NCBI GenBank assembly: GCA_019187195.1
Contig: JABAQT010000085.1
Span: 1 to 42,266 of the forward strand
Direction: 5' to 3'
DNA length: 42,266 bases
DNA from: Bryobacteraceae bacterium
Lineage (GTDB): Bacteria; Acidobacteriota; Terriglobia; Bryobacterales; Bryobacteraceae
Every line of letters starts with the position of its first letter. Position 1 is the first letter of the stretch. The notes beneath the pieces are model-generated. The model made no database searches. It was given only the letters and a program-made list of their open reading frames with translations, and had not been told where the DNA came from. A program made the position numbers and the translations under genes. Positions 25,935-33,950 of the stretch are shown here, one piece after another.

Positions 25935-26945
25935 ATGAGAATTGCAGTTGCCGGGCTTGGATTCATGGGGATGGTTCACTTGAAAGCCATCCGTAACATC
26001 CCTCACGCGACATTGGCGGCGGTGGTGAGCGAAGATCCGGTAAAGCTGTCAGGGGACCTGTCCGCGATTGCGGGAAACCTGGGCGGACCGGGCGAGAAAA
26101 TGGATTTTTCGAACGTGGCTCAGTACAGGCGCATCGAGGACTGTCTGAACGACGGGAACGTGGATGCGGTGGACCTGTGCCTGCCGACGCAACTCCACGA
26201 GCCGGTGGCGGCGGCGGCGTTGCGCGCGGGCAAGCACGTGCTGGTGGAAAAGCCGATGGCGCTCGATGGCGAACAGTGCGAGCGCATGATCGCCGAGGCG
26301 GAGAAGGCGGGAAAAATCCTGATGGTGGCGCAGGTGCTGCGGTTCTTTCCAGCCTACATCGCGCTGCGGGATACACTGCCTTCCCTGGGAAACGTGCGGA
26401 GCGCTTTGTTCCGGCGCCGCTGTGCGGGACCGGCCTGGGCAAAATGGCTCGCGTCGAAGGAAAAATCCGGAGGGGGAGTATTCGATCTGGTAATCCACGA
26501 CACGGATCAATGCATTCAGCATTTCGGGCTGCCGGAGTTTATCTCGGCCAGCGGGTACGAGGACCTGGCCGGAGGCGTGGACGTGATGGAGTCGCAGCTT
26601 TACTATGGCAACGGCATGGTGGCAACGGTCACCGGCGGATGGCATCACCCGAAATCGTATCCTTTCTCGATGGAATACACAGTGGTCTGTGACGGAGGCA
26701 CGGTGGAGTATTCAAGCGCCGGGGGGCCGCCGGCGTTGTACCGGGCAAACGGCGAACACGAAGAGTTGCGGACGGAGGAGAAGGACGGCTACCAGGCCGA
26801 GATCGAATACTTCCTGGATTGCGCGGCGAACAACCGGCAACCGGCGATTTGCAGCCCGAGCGATTCGGCCGCCGCTGTGCGGCTTACCAAACTGCTTTCG
26901 GAAGCAAGGGTCAGAAACGGAGAGAAGATCAAATGTCAGCTTTGA
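25935..26945 (+). CDS. Gfo/Idh/MocA family oxidoreductase
   Basis: 336 aa from ATG 25935. The N-terminal Rossmann motif is VAGLGFMGMVHLKAIR (GxGxxG at 7-12), the family signature EKPMAL is at 105-110 with Lys106 as the usual catalytic lysine, and VIHDTDQCIQHFG carries the conserved Asp and His region. The C-terminal domain (~125-330) is the expected alpha/beta fold. It should use NAD(P) to oxidise a sugar, inositol or related carbohydrate in the cytosol; substrate is not readable. The next gene starts 13 bases before this one stops, so the two are coupled with a sugar isomerase. Confidence 0.92.
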   Translation: MRIAVAGLGFMGMVHLKAIRNIPHATLAAVVSEDPVKLSGDLSAIAGNLGGPGEKMDFSNVAQYRRIEDCLNDGNVDAVDLCLPTQLHEPVAAAALRAGKHVLVEKPMALDGEQCERMIAEAEKAGKILMVAQVLRFFPAYIALRDTLPSLGNVRSALFRRRCAGPAWAKWLASKEKSGGGVFDLVIHDTDQCIQHFGLPEFISASGYEDLAGGVDVMESQLYYGNGMVATVTGGWHHPKSYPFSMEYTVVCDGGTVEYSSAGGPPALYRANGEHEELRTEEKDGYQAEIEYFLDCAANNRQPAICSPSDSAAAVRLTKLLSEARVRNGEKIKCQL

Positions 26946-27766
26946 GAGAGCTTGAAATCGGCGTCATGATGTGGATGGGGCGCGACACAGTGGCGCGCGT
27001 CAAGTCGCTGGGCGTACGCTGCGGCCAACTGGGCGTAGCGGGCGACACGGCGCTCGATGCGGCGGCGGTGAACGCATGGAAAGACGAGCTTGCGAAGCAG
27101 GACTTCACACTCGTCACCTGCTTTGCGGCGTACAACGGTGAGAGTTACGCCGATATTCCCACCGTACAGCGCACCGTGGGTTTCATTCCTCCGGCAACAC
27201 GCGCGGAGCGCGAAGCGCGCACGCTCGAATTGAGCGATTTCGCCGCCGCGCTCGGAGTGAAGAGCATCGCCTGTCATATCGGCTTTGTGCCGGCGGACGA
27301 AGCTCACCCCGACTATGTCGCGGTGAGGGCGATGGTGCGGCGGGTCTGCGACCATGCCGCCGGCAACGGCCAGACCTTTGCTCTCGAGACGGGACAAGAG
27401 CCGGCGGAAACGTTGCTGCACTTTTTCAAGGATGTCGGCCGGCCCAATCTCGGCATCAACTTCGATCCCGCGAACATGATCCTGTATGGGACGGGAGATC
27501 CCATCGAGGCCCTTGGAGTGCTGGCCAAACACGTGATCAGCGTACACGCCAAGGATGGCGACTGGCCCCCGAAGGATGTGGCCGGCGCGTTGGGAACAGA
27601 GCGTCCACTTGGACAGGGGGCTGTTGGCATGGAGCGTTTCATGGCCAAACTCAAGGAGATAGGCTATAAGGGCCCCCTGAACATCGAGCGGGAGATTGAG
27701 GACATGGAGCAACGCTACGCGGACATGGCGATGGGCGTGAAACTGCTCAAGGGACTACGCGCCTGA
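26933..27766 (+). CDS. Sugar phosphate isomerase/epimerase (xylose isomerase-like TIM barrel)
   Basis: 277 aa from ATG 26933 (MSALRELEIGVMMW), chosen because GGAGAGAAG lies just upstream; earlier starts read inside the oxidoreductase gene. The fold is a TIM barrel of the AP endonuclease 2/IolE type: FALETGQEPAETLLHFFKDV, NLGINFDPANMILYG, VISVHAKDGDWPP, and NIEREIEDMEQRYADM carry the acidic and histidine metal-site residues. It probably isomerises or epimerises a sugar with help of a divalent metal. The overlap with the Gfo/Idh/MocA gene suggests a joint pathway, for example inositol or deoxy-sugar breakdown. Its 3' end overlaps the convergent bactofilin gene by 12 bases. Confidence 0.9.
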   Translation: MSALRELEIGVMMWMGRDTVARVKSLGVRCGQLGVAGDTALDAAAVNAWKDELAKQDFTLVTCFAAYNGESYADIPTVQRTVGFIPPATRAEREARTLELSDFAAALGVKSIACHIGFVPADEAHPDYVAVRAMVRRVCDHAAGNGQTFALETGQEPAETLLHFFKDVGRPNLGINFDPANMILYGTGDPIEALGVLAKHVISVHAKDGDWPPKDVAGALGTERPLGQGAVGMERFMAKLKEIGYKGPLNIEREIEDMEQRYADMAMGVKLLKGLRA

Positions 27767-28225
27767 GGACGCCGCCGCTCCCGCCTCCGCCGGCTTGCGA
27801 GGCGCGGCGGGACGGATGATGTCGATACTCCCCTTGAAGTACGCTCCGTCGTCGATGATGATTCCGGCGGTCTTGATGTCGCCCACCAGGCTGCCTTTAT
27901 CCTTGATGGCGATCTTATCGGAAACTTCGACGTTTCCTTTGACCGAGCCCAGAATCAGGACATCGCGCGCCTTGATGTTGGCTTTGACTTTTCCGTTCGG
28001 GCCGACCGTCAACGCCTGCTCCAGGACCAGGGCGCCTTCGATCTCGCCATCGACATACAATTCCTCCGCGCTGTGAATCTCGCCTTTGATCTGCATGGAC
28101 GCGCCGATGACCGCCGCGGCGCGGGACGGACCGGCGTGCGCCACCGTACTCTGTGGTCCCACGGGCAGGGGGCTATCATCACCACGTCTGTTCCACAATG
28201 GATTCTCTTTTCGTCCGGTGTTCAT
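27755..28225 (-). CDS. Bactofilin (polymer-forming cytoskeletal protein)
   Basis: 156 aa from ATG 28225. The central region (~36-140) is the right-handed beta-helix of bactofilins: VIGASMQIKGEIHSAEELYV, GALVLEQALTVGPNGKVKAN, DVLILGSVKGNVEVSDKIAI and GSLVGDIKTAGIIIDDGAYF. It is flanked by a disordered N-terminal tail and an alanine/proline-rich C-terminal tail, as usual. Bactofilins form nucleotide-free filaments at the inner face of the membrane that guide cell-shape and peptidoglycan enzymes. It is divergent from the pseudokinase-SPOR gene with a 167-base spacer. The pairing suggests a common envelope role. Confidence 0.95.
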   Translation of the reverse strand: MNTGRKENPLWNRRGDDSPLPVGPQSTVAHAGPSRAAAVIGASMQIKGEIHSAEELYVDGEIEGALVLEQALTVGPNGKVKANIKARDVLILGSVKGNVEVSDKIAIKDKGSLVGDIKTAGIIIDDGAYFKGSIDIIRPAAPRKPAEAGAAASSGA

Positions 28226-28341
28226 TTCCCGCGGAGGAGCACATCAAGGGCCAACTCGCCGAGGCGCGTAAAGAGAAGGACGCCATGCGGGCGCGGTGTA
28301 AGTATTACCGCGATTGCCCGGTAAGAATTTCCGCCGCGTGA
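28198..28341 (+). CDS. Small ORF overlapping the bactofilin start (uncertain)
   Basis: 47 aa (MDSLFVRCSFPAEEHIKG...), with three cysteines and several charged residues, overlapping the first 28 bases of the bactofilin gene on the opposite strand. There is no good ribosome binding site. It could be a small protein or a chance reading frame in the divergent promoter region. Confidence 0.2.
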   Translation: MDSLFVRCSFPAEEHIKGQLAEARKEKDAMRARCKYYRDCPVRISAA

Positions 28342-28392
28342 ACAGCCGGTGCGCAAACCCAACGCCCTCGATACGGCACGCGGTTTGCTTGG

Positions 28393-29532
28393 ATGGAGAG
28401 AATGACGGATTTGTGGACCCGCCTGGAGGGCGCGCCTCTCGCGGCGGGCTTTGAACTCAGACGTTATCTGGGCGACGACGGACAACGTGTTTACTATCTG
28501 ACGGACCGGGATGGGCCAGGAGGCGAAACGACAGTCATTGCGGCCGTGCCCCAGCATTCCGAGCAGGCGGAAGAACAGTTGCGGCGGTGGAAGCTCGCCT
28601 CCCCGTTGTCGCATCCGAATCTCATCCGCGTGTTTGAAGCCGGGTGGAGCGAAGCCGATGGAGTGCCGCTCGCCTATGCGCGAATGGAGTGTCCGGATGA
28701 CGATCTCGGCACGCTGACCGGCGAGAGGTGCCTCACGCTGGTGGAAGCCGATGAAGTGTTGCGCGCGGCTGTTGTCGCGCTGTCTTACCTGCACGAACAG
28801 TATCTTGTCCATGGCGCGGTGGAGCCAGGCAACATTCTGGCGGTGGGAGAAACCATCAAACTATCGATTCACGATGTATCATCTCCTCACGGAACCAGGA
28901 CACTTCAGCAGGACATTCGAGATCTTGGCTTTACCCTTTACCAACTGCTGACGCAGCACACTGACAGACAGCTTTCCGAATTGCACTCGGTGGCCGAACC
29001 TTTTGCGAGCATCATCGACGGTTCCGTGCGAAAGGGATGGCCGCTGGCCCGAATCGCGGCCGTGCTCGAGCACCCTGAGTTACGGGAAGAAGTACTGGAA
29101 ACACCGGAGGACACGAACATCCCCACACAGCGGAAGGAGCAGGCCCGCCGCTGGGGGATGACCCTTCTTCCGGCCGCCGTGGCGATGCTGCTGTTCATAC
29201 TGGCAATCCGCTATTCGGGCAGGCCCGCGAAGACGGCCCAACCGGTTCCGGCCCCGCCAGCGACGGCCCGGCCAGCGCCCGTGAAGGAGGCGCGAACCTG
29301 GAGCGTGATTGCCGGAACGTATGGACATCGCGCGGATGCCGAACGCCGCGCGCGGGCGATCGCGCGGCGGTGGCCGCAATTCCACGCGCAGGTGGTCCCT
29401 TCGGACAAGCCGCGAGCATACATAGTGATGCTGGGCAATCAACTGACCGAGCAGGAGGCGATGCGGTTGCGGAAGAGTGCCCGCGCGGCGGGGATCGGCG
29501 GATCCGTCGGCGTCCGCGAGACTACGCCCTGA
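28393..29532 (+). CDS. Pseudokinase-transmembrane-SPOR domain protein
   Basis: 379 aa; ATG 28393 or the ATG nine bases later. Residues ~15-235 follow the protein kinase pattern, including LSHPNLIRVFEAGW, ALSYLHEQYLVHGAVEPGNIL and DIRDLGFTLYQLLT. All catalytic signatures are changed: the VAIK lysine is replaced in TTVIAAV, HRDLKPxN reads HGAVEPGN (140-147), and DFG is absent. A transmembrane helix (~255-273) with positive charges on its N-side puts the kinase-like domain in the cytosol. A proline/alanine linker leads to residues 301-375 (RTWSVIAGTYGHRADAERRA and AYIVMLGNQLTEQEAMRLRK), which look like a SPOR domain that binds denuded peptidoglycan. Domain calls are by eye, not by search. It is head-to-head with a bactofilin gene. 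The likely role is a scaffold, not an active kinase. Confidence 0.8.
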   Translation: MERMTDLWTRLEGAPLAAGFELRRYLGDDGQRVYYLTDRDGPGGETTVIAAVPQHSEQAEEQLRRWKLASPLSHPNLIRVFEAGWSEADGVPLAYARMECPDDDLGTLTGERCLTLVEADEVLRAAVVALSYLHEQYLVHGAVEPGNILAVGETIKLSIHDVSSPHGTRTLQQDIRDLGFTLYQLLTQHTDRQLSELHSVAEPFASIIDGSVRKGWPLARIAAVLEHPELREEVLETPEDTNIPTQRKEQARRWGMTLLPAAVAMLLFILAIRYSGRPAKTAQPVPAPPATARPAPVKEARTWSVIAGTYGHRADAERRARAIARRWPQFHAQVVPSDKPRAYIVMLGNQLTEQEAMRLRKSARAAGIGGSVGVRETTP

Positions 29533-30489
29533 CTACCTTCTCGTTCCGGGAATTTCGACTTGCGTCTGATACAGTCCCTTCCCGGCGGTTACGTAGAGGG
29601 TTTTCATATCAGGCCCGCCAAAGGCGCAGTTCGTGATGGTGTCTTCCGGAATGGCGATAAAGCGGATCAGGTCACCGTTGGGCGCAAAAACATGAACGCC
29701 GCAGCGTGTCTTCAATGTTTCGCTCGTGCCTCTGCGCTGGTGCAGTCCGGCGGCGGCGTAGAGATTGCCCCGGGTGTCGATGCACATGCCGTCGGCGCTG
29801 CGTCCGGGATAGAAATCGTGGAACACACGCATGTTGGCGACGGCGCCATCCGGCAGCAGATCATAGGCGCGAATCATGCGCGCCCCACCCTCGGCCTGAT
29901 TCGCTTCCACCAGATACAGCGTCTTGTCGTCCGGTGAGATCTCTATTCCGTTCGGCCTCTGGATTTCGGGCTTGTAGAGGATGCGCGACAGCTTTCCATC
30001 GGTGTCGATGCGATAGACCGCGCCTCCCGGCAGGTCGGTGAAATAGAGGCGGCCCTTGCCATCCATTGTGATGTCGTTCGGGCTCACGAAAGGCTGGCCG
30101 TTGTAATCCGAGGCGAGCACTTCCACCTTGCCGGTTCTCATGACGGTGCGGGTGACGCGGGGCCTTGAATCCTGGTAGAGAGCGCCCTTCGAGGGAGCGC
30201 CTTCGCAGGCGAGCAGACGGAACTGGTCATCGAAAAGCAGGCCATTGGCGTTGTTGCTGTGTTCGCGAAAGACGGTGAGCGTGCCGTCCGGAGCCATTTT
30301 CATGATGCGTTGGTTGATGGTTTCGGTGAAGAACACATTCCCTTCCGCATCGGCGGCCGGTCCCTCAGTGAAGGCCGTGATGACGGCGGCGGTGGCTTCC
30401 ACCTCGGGCGGACCGGACACCGTTGATCGAGGCTGCTCGCGCGCGCAGGCGCCGAGCAGGAGAAAGACTGCGATCGAGGCTCGTTTCAT
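29533..30489 (-). CDS. SMP-30/gluconolactonase-like lipoprotein
   Basis: 318 aa from ATG 30489; ATG 30498 is equally possible. The N-terminus MKRASIAVFLLLGACAREQ carries a lipobox ending in Cys, so a membrane-anchored periplasmic lipoprotein is predicted. The body is an SMP-30/gluconolactonase beta-propeller: TEGPAADAEGNVFFTET (first metal-site Glu), PNDITMDGKGRLYFTDL with Asn and Asp ligands, PNGIEISPDDKTLYLVE and SADGMCIDTRGNLYAA. Such enzymes open sugar lactones using a divalent metal. It is divergent from the hydrolase gene at 30536 with 46 bases between starts, and its stop abuts the pseudokinase stop. Confidence 0.9.
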   Translation of the reverse strand: MKRASIAVFLLLGACAREQPRSTVSGPPEVEATAAVITAFTEGPAADAEGNVFFTETINQRIMKMAPDGTLTVFREHSNNANGLLFDDQFRLLACEGAPSKGALYQDSRPRVTRTVMRTGKVEVLASDYNGQPFVSPNDITMDGKGRLYFTDLPGGAVYRIDTDGKLSRILYKPEIQRPNGIEISPDDKTLYLVEANQAEGGARMIRAYDLLPDGAVANMRVFHDFYPGRSADGMCIDTRGNLYAAAGLHQRRGTSETLKTRCGVHVFAPNGDLIRFIAIPEDTITNCAFGGPDMKTLYVTAGKGLYQTQVEIPGTRR

Positions 30490-30535
30490 CCTGCCCATGC
30501 TACTGCACATGGCAAGGTTGGGCAATAATTCCTGT

Positions 30536-32503
30536 ATGGCCATTTTCTTTCTTCTCCTCGCCGCTCCGTTCCTGCATGCTCAAACAGCGGTGGACATGGA
30601 GTTCTACCACAAACTGGAGGACGGCAAGCGGGCCGCGGAGATGATGCCGCATTTTCTGAGGGCGCGCGCGCAGGTCTATTTTGACGCGCGCGCGAAGCGG
30701 GTCGCGGCAACCACCGATTGGGCGGAATATAAGCGGAACTTCCGCCAGGCTTTCGTGACCGCGCTCGGCGGATTTCCGGAACGAACACCGCTGCACCCGA
30801 GCGTCACCGGAGTGATCGAACGCGACGGATACCGCATCGAGAAAGTGGTTTTCGAGAGCCAGCCAAAATTCTTTGTGACGGCGAACCTGTATGTTCCCAC
30901 GACGGGCAAGGCACCGTACCCGGCTATCCTGTTTCCGCTGGGCCATGAAGCGGGCGCGAAGTCGCACTTCGCCTGGCAGATCGTGATCTCGAACCTCGCC
31001 AAACGCGGCTTCGTTCTGCTGGCCTGGGACCCAATCGGACAGGGAGAGCGGGTGCAGCTTTGGGATGAGGACTTCCAGGCGTCGAAAGTAGGGGCGTCGA
31101 CAACGGAGCACACGATCCAAGGGATACAGAGCCTGCTCGTGGGCGATTCCCTGGCGAGGTACACCATCTGGGACGGCATGCGGGCGCTCGATTATCTGCT
31201 GTCGCGGCCGGAGGTGGATAAGACGCGCGTCGGCATCACGGGCAACTCGGGGGGCGGCACGCACACTTCCTACATCGGCTCCCTCGATGACCGCATTCAT
31301 GTCGCGGCCCCGTCCTGCTATCTGACGAACTGGCGTAAGCTGCTTGAAACCATCGGACCGCAGGATGCCGAACAATGCCTGCCGGGTTGGATCGCCAAGG
31401 GATACGATCATCCGGATTTCATTTACGGTTTCGCGCCGAAGCCATTCCTGATGCTGACCGGCATTCGCGACTTCTTCTCGATCGGAGGCGCGAGGGAGAC
31501 ATACGCCGAGGCGGCGAAGGTATACGACTCGCTCGGGGCGGCGAACAAGTTCGGCAAAGTGGAGGTGGACGATGGACACGGTTACAACAAGGAAAGACGC
31601 GAGGCCGCTTACCGGTGGTTCACGAGGTGGCTTAAAGGAAGTGAAGACACCACGCCGGAGTACGAGATACCGCTGCTCTCCGAGACGGAGCTGAACTGCA
31701 CCGCGACCGGACAGGTGACGACATCGCTGCACGGACAGACACTGCACGGCCTGATTCAGGCGCGCTGGAAGGAGCTCCGAAAGCCGGGAACGCTCGAAGA
31801 CGCGAGGCGGCTCACGGGATTCACGGCGCGCACGTCCGCGCCGCCAATTCACTACTACGGATCGCACACGGCGGGGACCATTCGAGTGACGAAACTCGTT
31901 TACGAGACCGAACCCGGCGTGATCATCCCGGCGGTGCTGTTCGAGGGGCAGGGGGGCGGCAAGCACCCGGCGGTGATCCTGGCGCATGGAGGCGGGAAAC
32001 AGGCCGCAAGGGAACAGGCGATGCGGCGCGCGGCGGCAGGCGAAGTCGCGCTGGCGATTGACTTGCGTGGATTGGGGGAGACGGCCACCAACCGCGCCAA
32101 GAGTTCCGACTGGGCGCGCTATTTCGGCGACTACGATTCGGCCATGACGGCGATTCTGCTGAATCGCCCGCTGGCCGGCATGCGCGCCGAAGATATCAGC
32201 GCGGCGGTGAGCCTTCTGGCAGCCCGTGAGAACGTGGACGCGTCACGCATTTCGACCGAAGGGACCGGGGCGGGGGCCGTGCCCGCGCTCTACGCCACCG
32301 CGCTCGATGCGCGTATTCACGCGGCGACGCTAAACGGAATGCTCGCGTCCTATGAAAGCGTGATCCGCCACCGCGTTCACCGCGGAGTGTTCGAACAGGT
32401 TGTCCCTGGCGCCCTGCGGTCGTATGATCTGCCGGATCTCATCCGCTGGTGCGCGCCGCGCGCGGTAAAGGTGACCGGATCCGTCGACGCGCTGGGGATG
32501 TAA
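30536..32503 (+). CDS. Exported tandem alpha/beta-hydrolase, acetyl xylan esterase-like
   Basis: 655 aa from ATG 30536, chosen for the signal peptide (MAIFFLLLAAPFLHAQ). The first alpha/beta-hydrolase domain (~80-370) has GNSGG with Ser238, and DDGHGYN with His348; FPLGHEAGAKSHFAWQ and LLAWDPIGQGER match the acetyl xylan esterase/dienelactone hydrolase class. A second hydrolase-like domain (~440-655) keeps the HPAVILAHGGGKQAAREQ and DLRGLGETA strands, but its nucleophile elbow reads GTGAG with Thr577 instead of Ser, so it is probably inactive. It should act on plant polysaccharide esters in the periplasm. Divergent from the SMP-30 lipoprotein. Confidence 0.85.
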   Translation: MAIFFLLLAAPFLHAQTAVDMEFYHKLEDGKRAAEMMPHFLRARAQVYFDARAKRVAATTDWAEYKRNFRQAFVTALGGFPERTPLHPSVTGVIERDGYRIEKVVFESQPKFFVTANLYVPTTGKAPYPAILFPLGHEAGAKSHFAWQIVISNLAKRGFVLLAWDPIGQGERVQLWDEDFQASKVGASTTEHTIQGIQSLLVGDSLARYTIWDGMRALDYLLSRPEVDKTRVGITGNSGGGTHTSYIGSLDDRIHVAAPSCYLTNWRKLLETIGPQDAEQCLPGWIAKGYDHPDFIYGFAPKPFLMLTGIRDFFSIGGARETYAEAAKVYDSLGAANKFGKVEVDDGHGYNKERREAAYRWFTRWLKGSEDTTPEYEIPLLSETELNCTATGQVTTSLHGQTLHGLIQARWKELRKPGTLEDARRLTGFTARTSAPPIHYYGSHTAGTIRVTKLVYETEPGVIIPAVLFEGQGGGKHPAVILAHGGGKQAAREQAMRRAAAGEVALAIDLRGLGETATNRAKSSDWARYFGDYDSAMTAILLNRPLAGMRAEDISAAVSLLAARENVDASRISTEGTGAGAVPALYATALDARIHAATLNGMLASYESVIRHRVHRGVFEQVVPGALRSYDLPDLIRWCAPRAVKVTGSVDALGM

Positions 32504-32516
32504 GAGCAATGACGGC

Positions 32517-33950
32517 CTACGTCCACCCGCCTCCGAGCGCCTTATAAAGCTGGACCACACTCAGCAACTCGTTCAATATAACCTGTCTCAACGCCAGTTG
32601 GGCCTGAAAAAGACTTCGGTCAGCATCGAGGGCATTCAGAAGCGAGTCCACCCCGCCGTGGTAGCGCACGTATGCAAGCCGGGTGCGATCCTGAAGGGCC
32701 TTCACCAGCATCTCCTGCCGCGTGCGCCGTTCCCGCAATTTCTGGTGGGCGATGAGCGCGTCGGAGACCTCCGCAAAAGCGGTCCGAATCGCCTTCTCGT
32801 AAACGGCCAAGGCGCCGGCGCGCTCCGCTTTCGCCAGTTCCACGTTCGCTCCGAGGCGGCCGGCCATGAAAATGGGAGCGGTCAATTGCGGCGCGAAGTT
32901 CCATACCGAGTTGGGCGGACCAAACAGATCCGAAAGTTGTGTGCTCTGCCCGCCGAGGAACCCCGTGAGACTGATTCGGGGGAAGTAGGCGGCCCGGGCC
33001 ACGCCGATGCGGGCATTGGCCGCGATCAGATCCTGCTCGGCGGCGCGGATATCCGGCCGCCGCGCCAGCAGGGCCGAGGGCAGGCCGGCGGGTACGGCGG
33101 GAGGCGGTTGCTGCTCCGCCAGGCCGCGGCCGCGAATCACGCTGTCCGGATTCATTCCGAGGAGCAGGTTGATGCGGTTTTCCGTCTGGGCGATTCGCTG
33201 TTCCACCGCCGGGATAGCGTCCTCGGCGCTGTAAACAAGCTCTTCGGCCTGGCGGATGTCGAGAAGCGTGGACAGGCCGCCCCGCTGACGGGTCTGAATC
33301 AGATCGAGCGATTCTTTTCTCGAGGCGAGCGTGCGCCGGGAGATGTCCAGCTCAGAATCCAGTTCACAGAGGGTGAAATAGGCGGTTGCTACATCGCTCA
33401 CCAGCGTGGTCACGACGGCTTTGCGGTTCTCCTCGGCGGCGAGCAGATTGGCGCGCGCCGCCTCGGTGGCGCGCCGCAGCCGGCCCCAGATATCCGCCTC
33501 GAAGGAGAGCATGGCGAGCGTGGCTCCGCCAAAGACACGGTTCTGGTTCGGCATGATCACCGGCGAGAGAGGTATCGCGCCATTGCGGGAAGCCCGGTTG
33601 GCCTGAATGTTGGCGCCGGCGGCCAAATTGGGGTACTGGTCAGCTCTGACGATGCCGAGATTCGAACGGGCCGCGTCGACGCGGGCAACGGCCTCGCGCA
33701 GGTCATAGTTTTGCGCCAAAGCTTTTCGGATCAGCTCCTGAAGGCGGGGATCGGTGAACACCTTCCACCACTCGAGATCCGCGAGGGATTCCGATTCCGG
33801 CGGCGAGATCGCCCCGCGATACGAATCGGGAATCGAAACGGCGGGACGCCGGTAGTTTGGGCCAACCATGCAGCCAGTGAGACCAGAGGCAACCACCAGG
33901 ACGAACGCGGTTGCGCTCCGGCGGAGAAGACCGTGAGACCTACTGCGCAT
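32517..33950 (-). CDS. RND efflux outer-membrane lipoprotein (NodT/OprM family)
   Basis: 477 aa from ATG 33950. The signal peptide ends in a lipobox (VASGLTGC) and is followed by MVGPNYRRPAV, typical of NodT-type outer membrane factors. Two OEP repeats are visible (~60-250 and ~270-465), with RADQYPNLAAGANIQANR and AYFPRISLTGFLGGQS as their hallmark blocks and long helices in between. It forms the trimeric TolC-like exit duct. It is the last gene of the efflux operon; its start overlaps the stop of the pump gene by 11 bases, so translation is coupled. Confidence 0.95.
   Translation of the reverse strand: MRSRSHGLLRRSATAFVLVVASGLTGCMVGPNYRRPAVSIPDSYRGAISPPESESLADLEWWKVFTDPRLQELIRKALAQNYDLREAVARVDAARSNLGIVRADQYPNLAAGANIQANRASRNGAIPLSPVIMPNQNRVFGGATLAMLSFEADIWGRLRRATEAARANLLAAEENRKAVVTTLVSDVATAYFTLCELDSELDISRRTLASRKESLDLIQTRQRGGLSTLLDIRQAEELVYSAEDAIPAVEQRIAQTENRINLLLGMNPDSVIRGRGLAEQQPPPAVPAGLPSALLARRPDIRAAEQDLIAANARIGVARAAYFPRISLTGFLGGQSTQLSDLFGPPNSVWNFAPQLTAPIFMAGRLGANVELAKAERAGALAVYEKAIRTAFAEVSDALIAHQKLRERRTRQEMLVKALQDRTRLAYVRYHGGVDSLLNALDADRSLFQAQLALRQVILNELLSVVQLYKALGGGWT

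Noticed and set aside
30500..31987. Minus-strand frame of 495 codons opposite the esterase
   Set aside because: The plus strand has catalytic motifs and a signal peptide; the reverse frame is arginine-rich with no recognisable domain.
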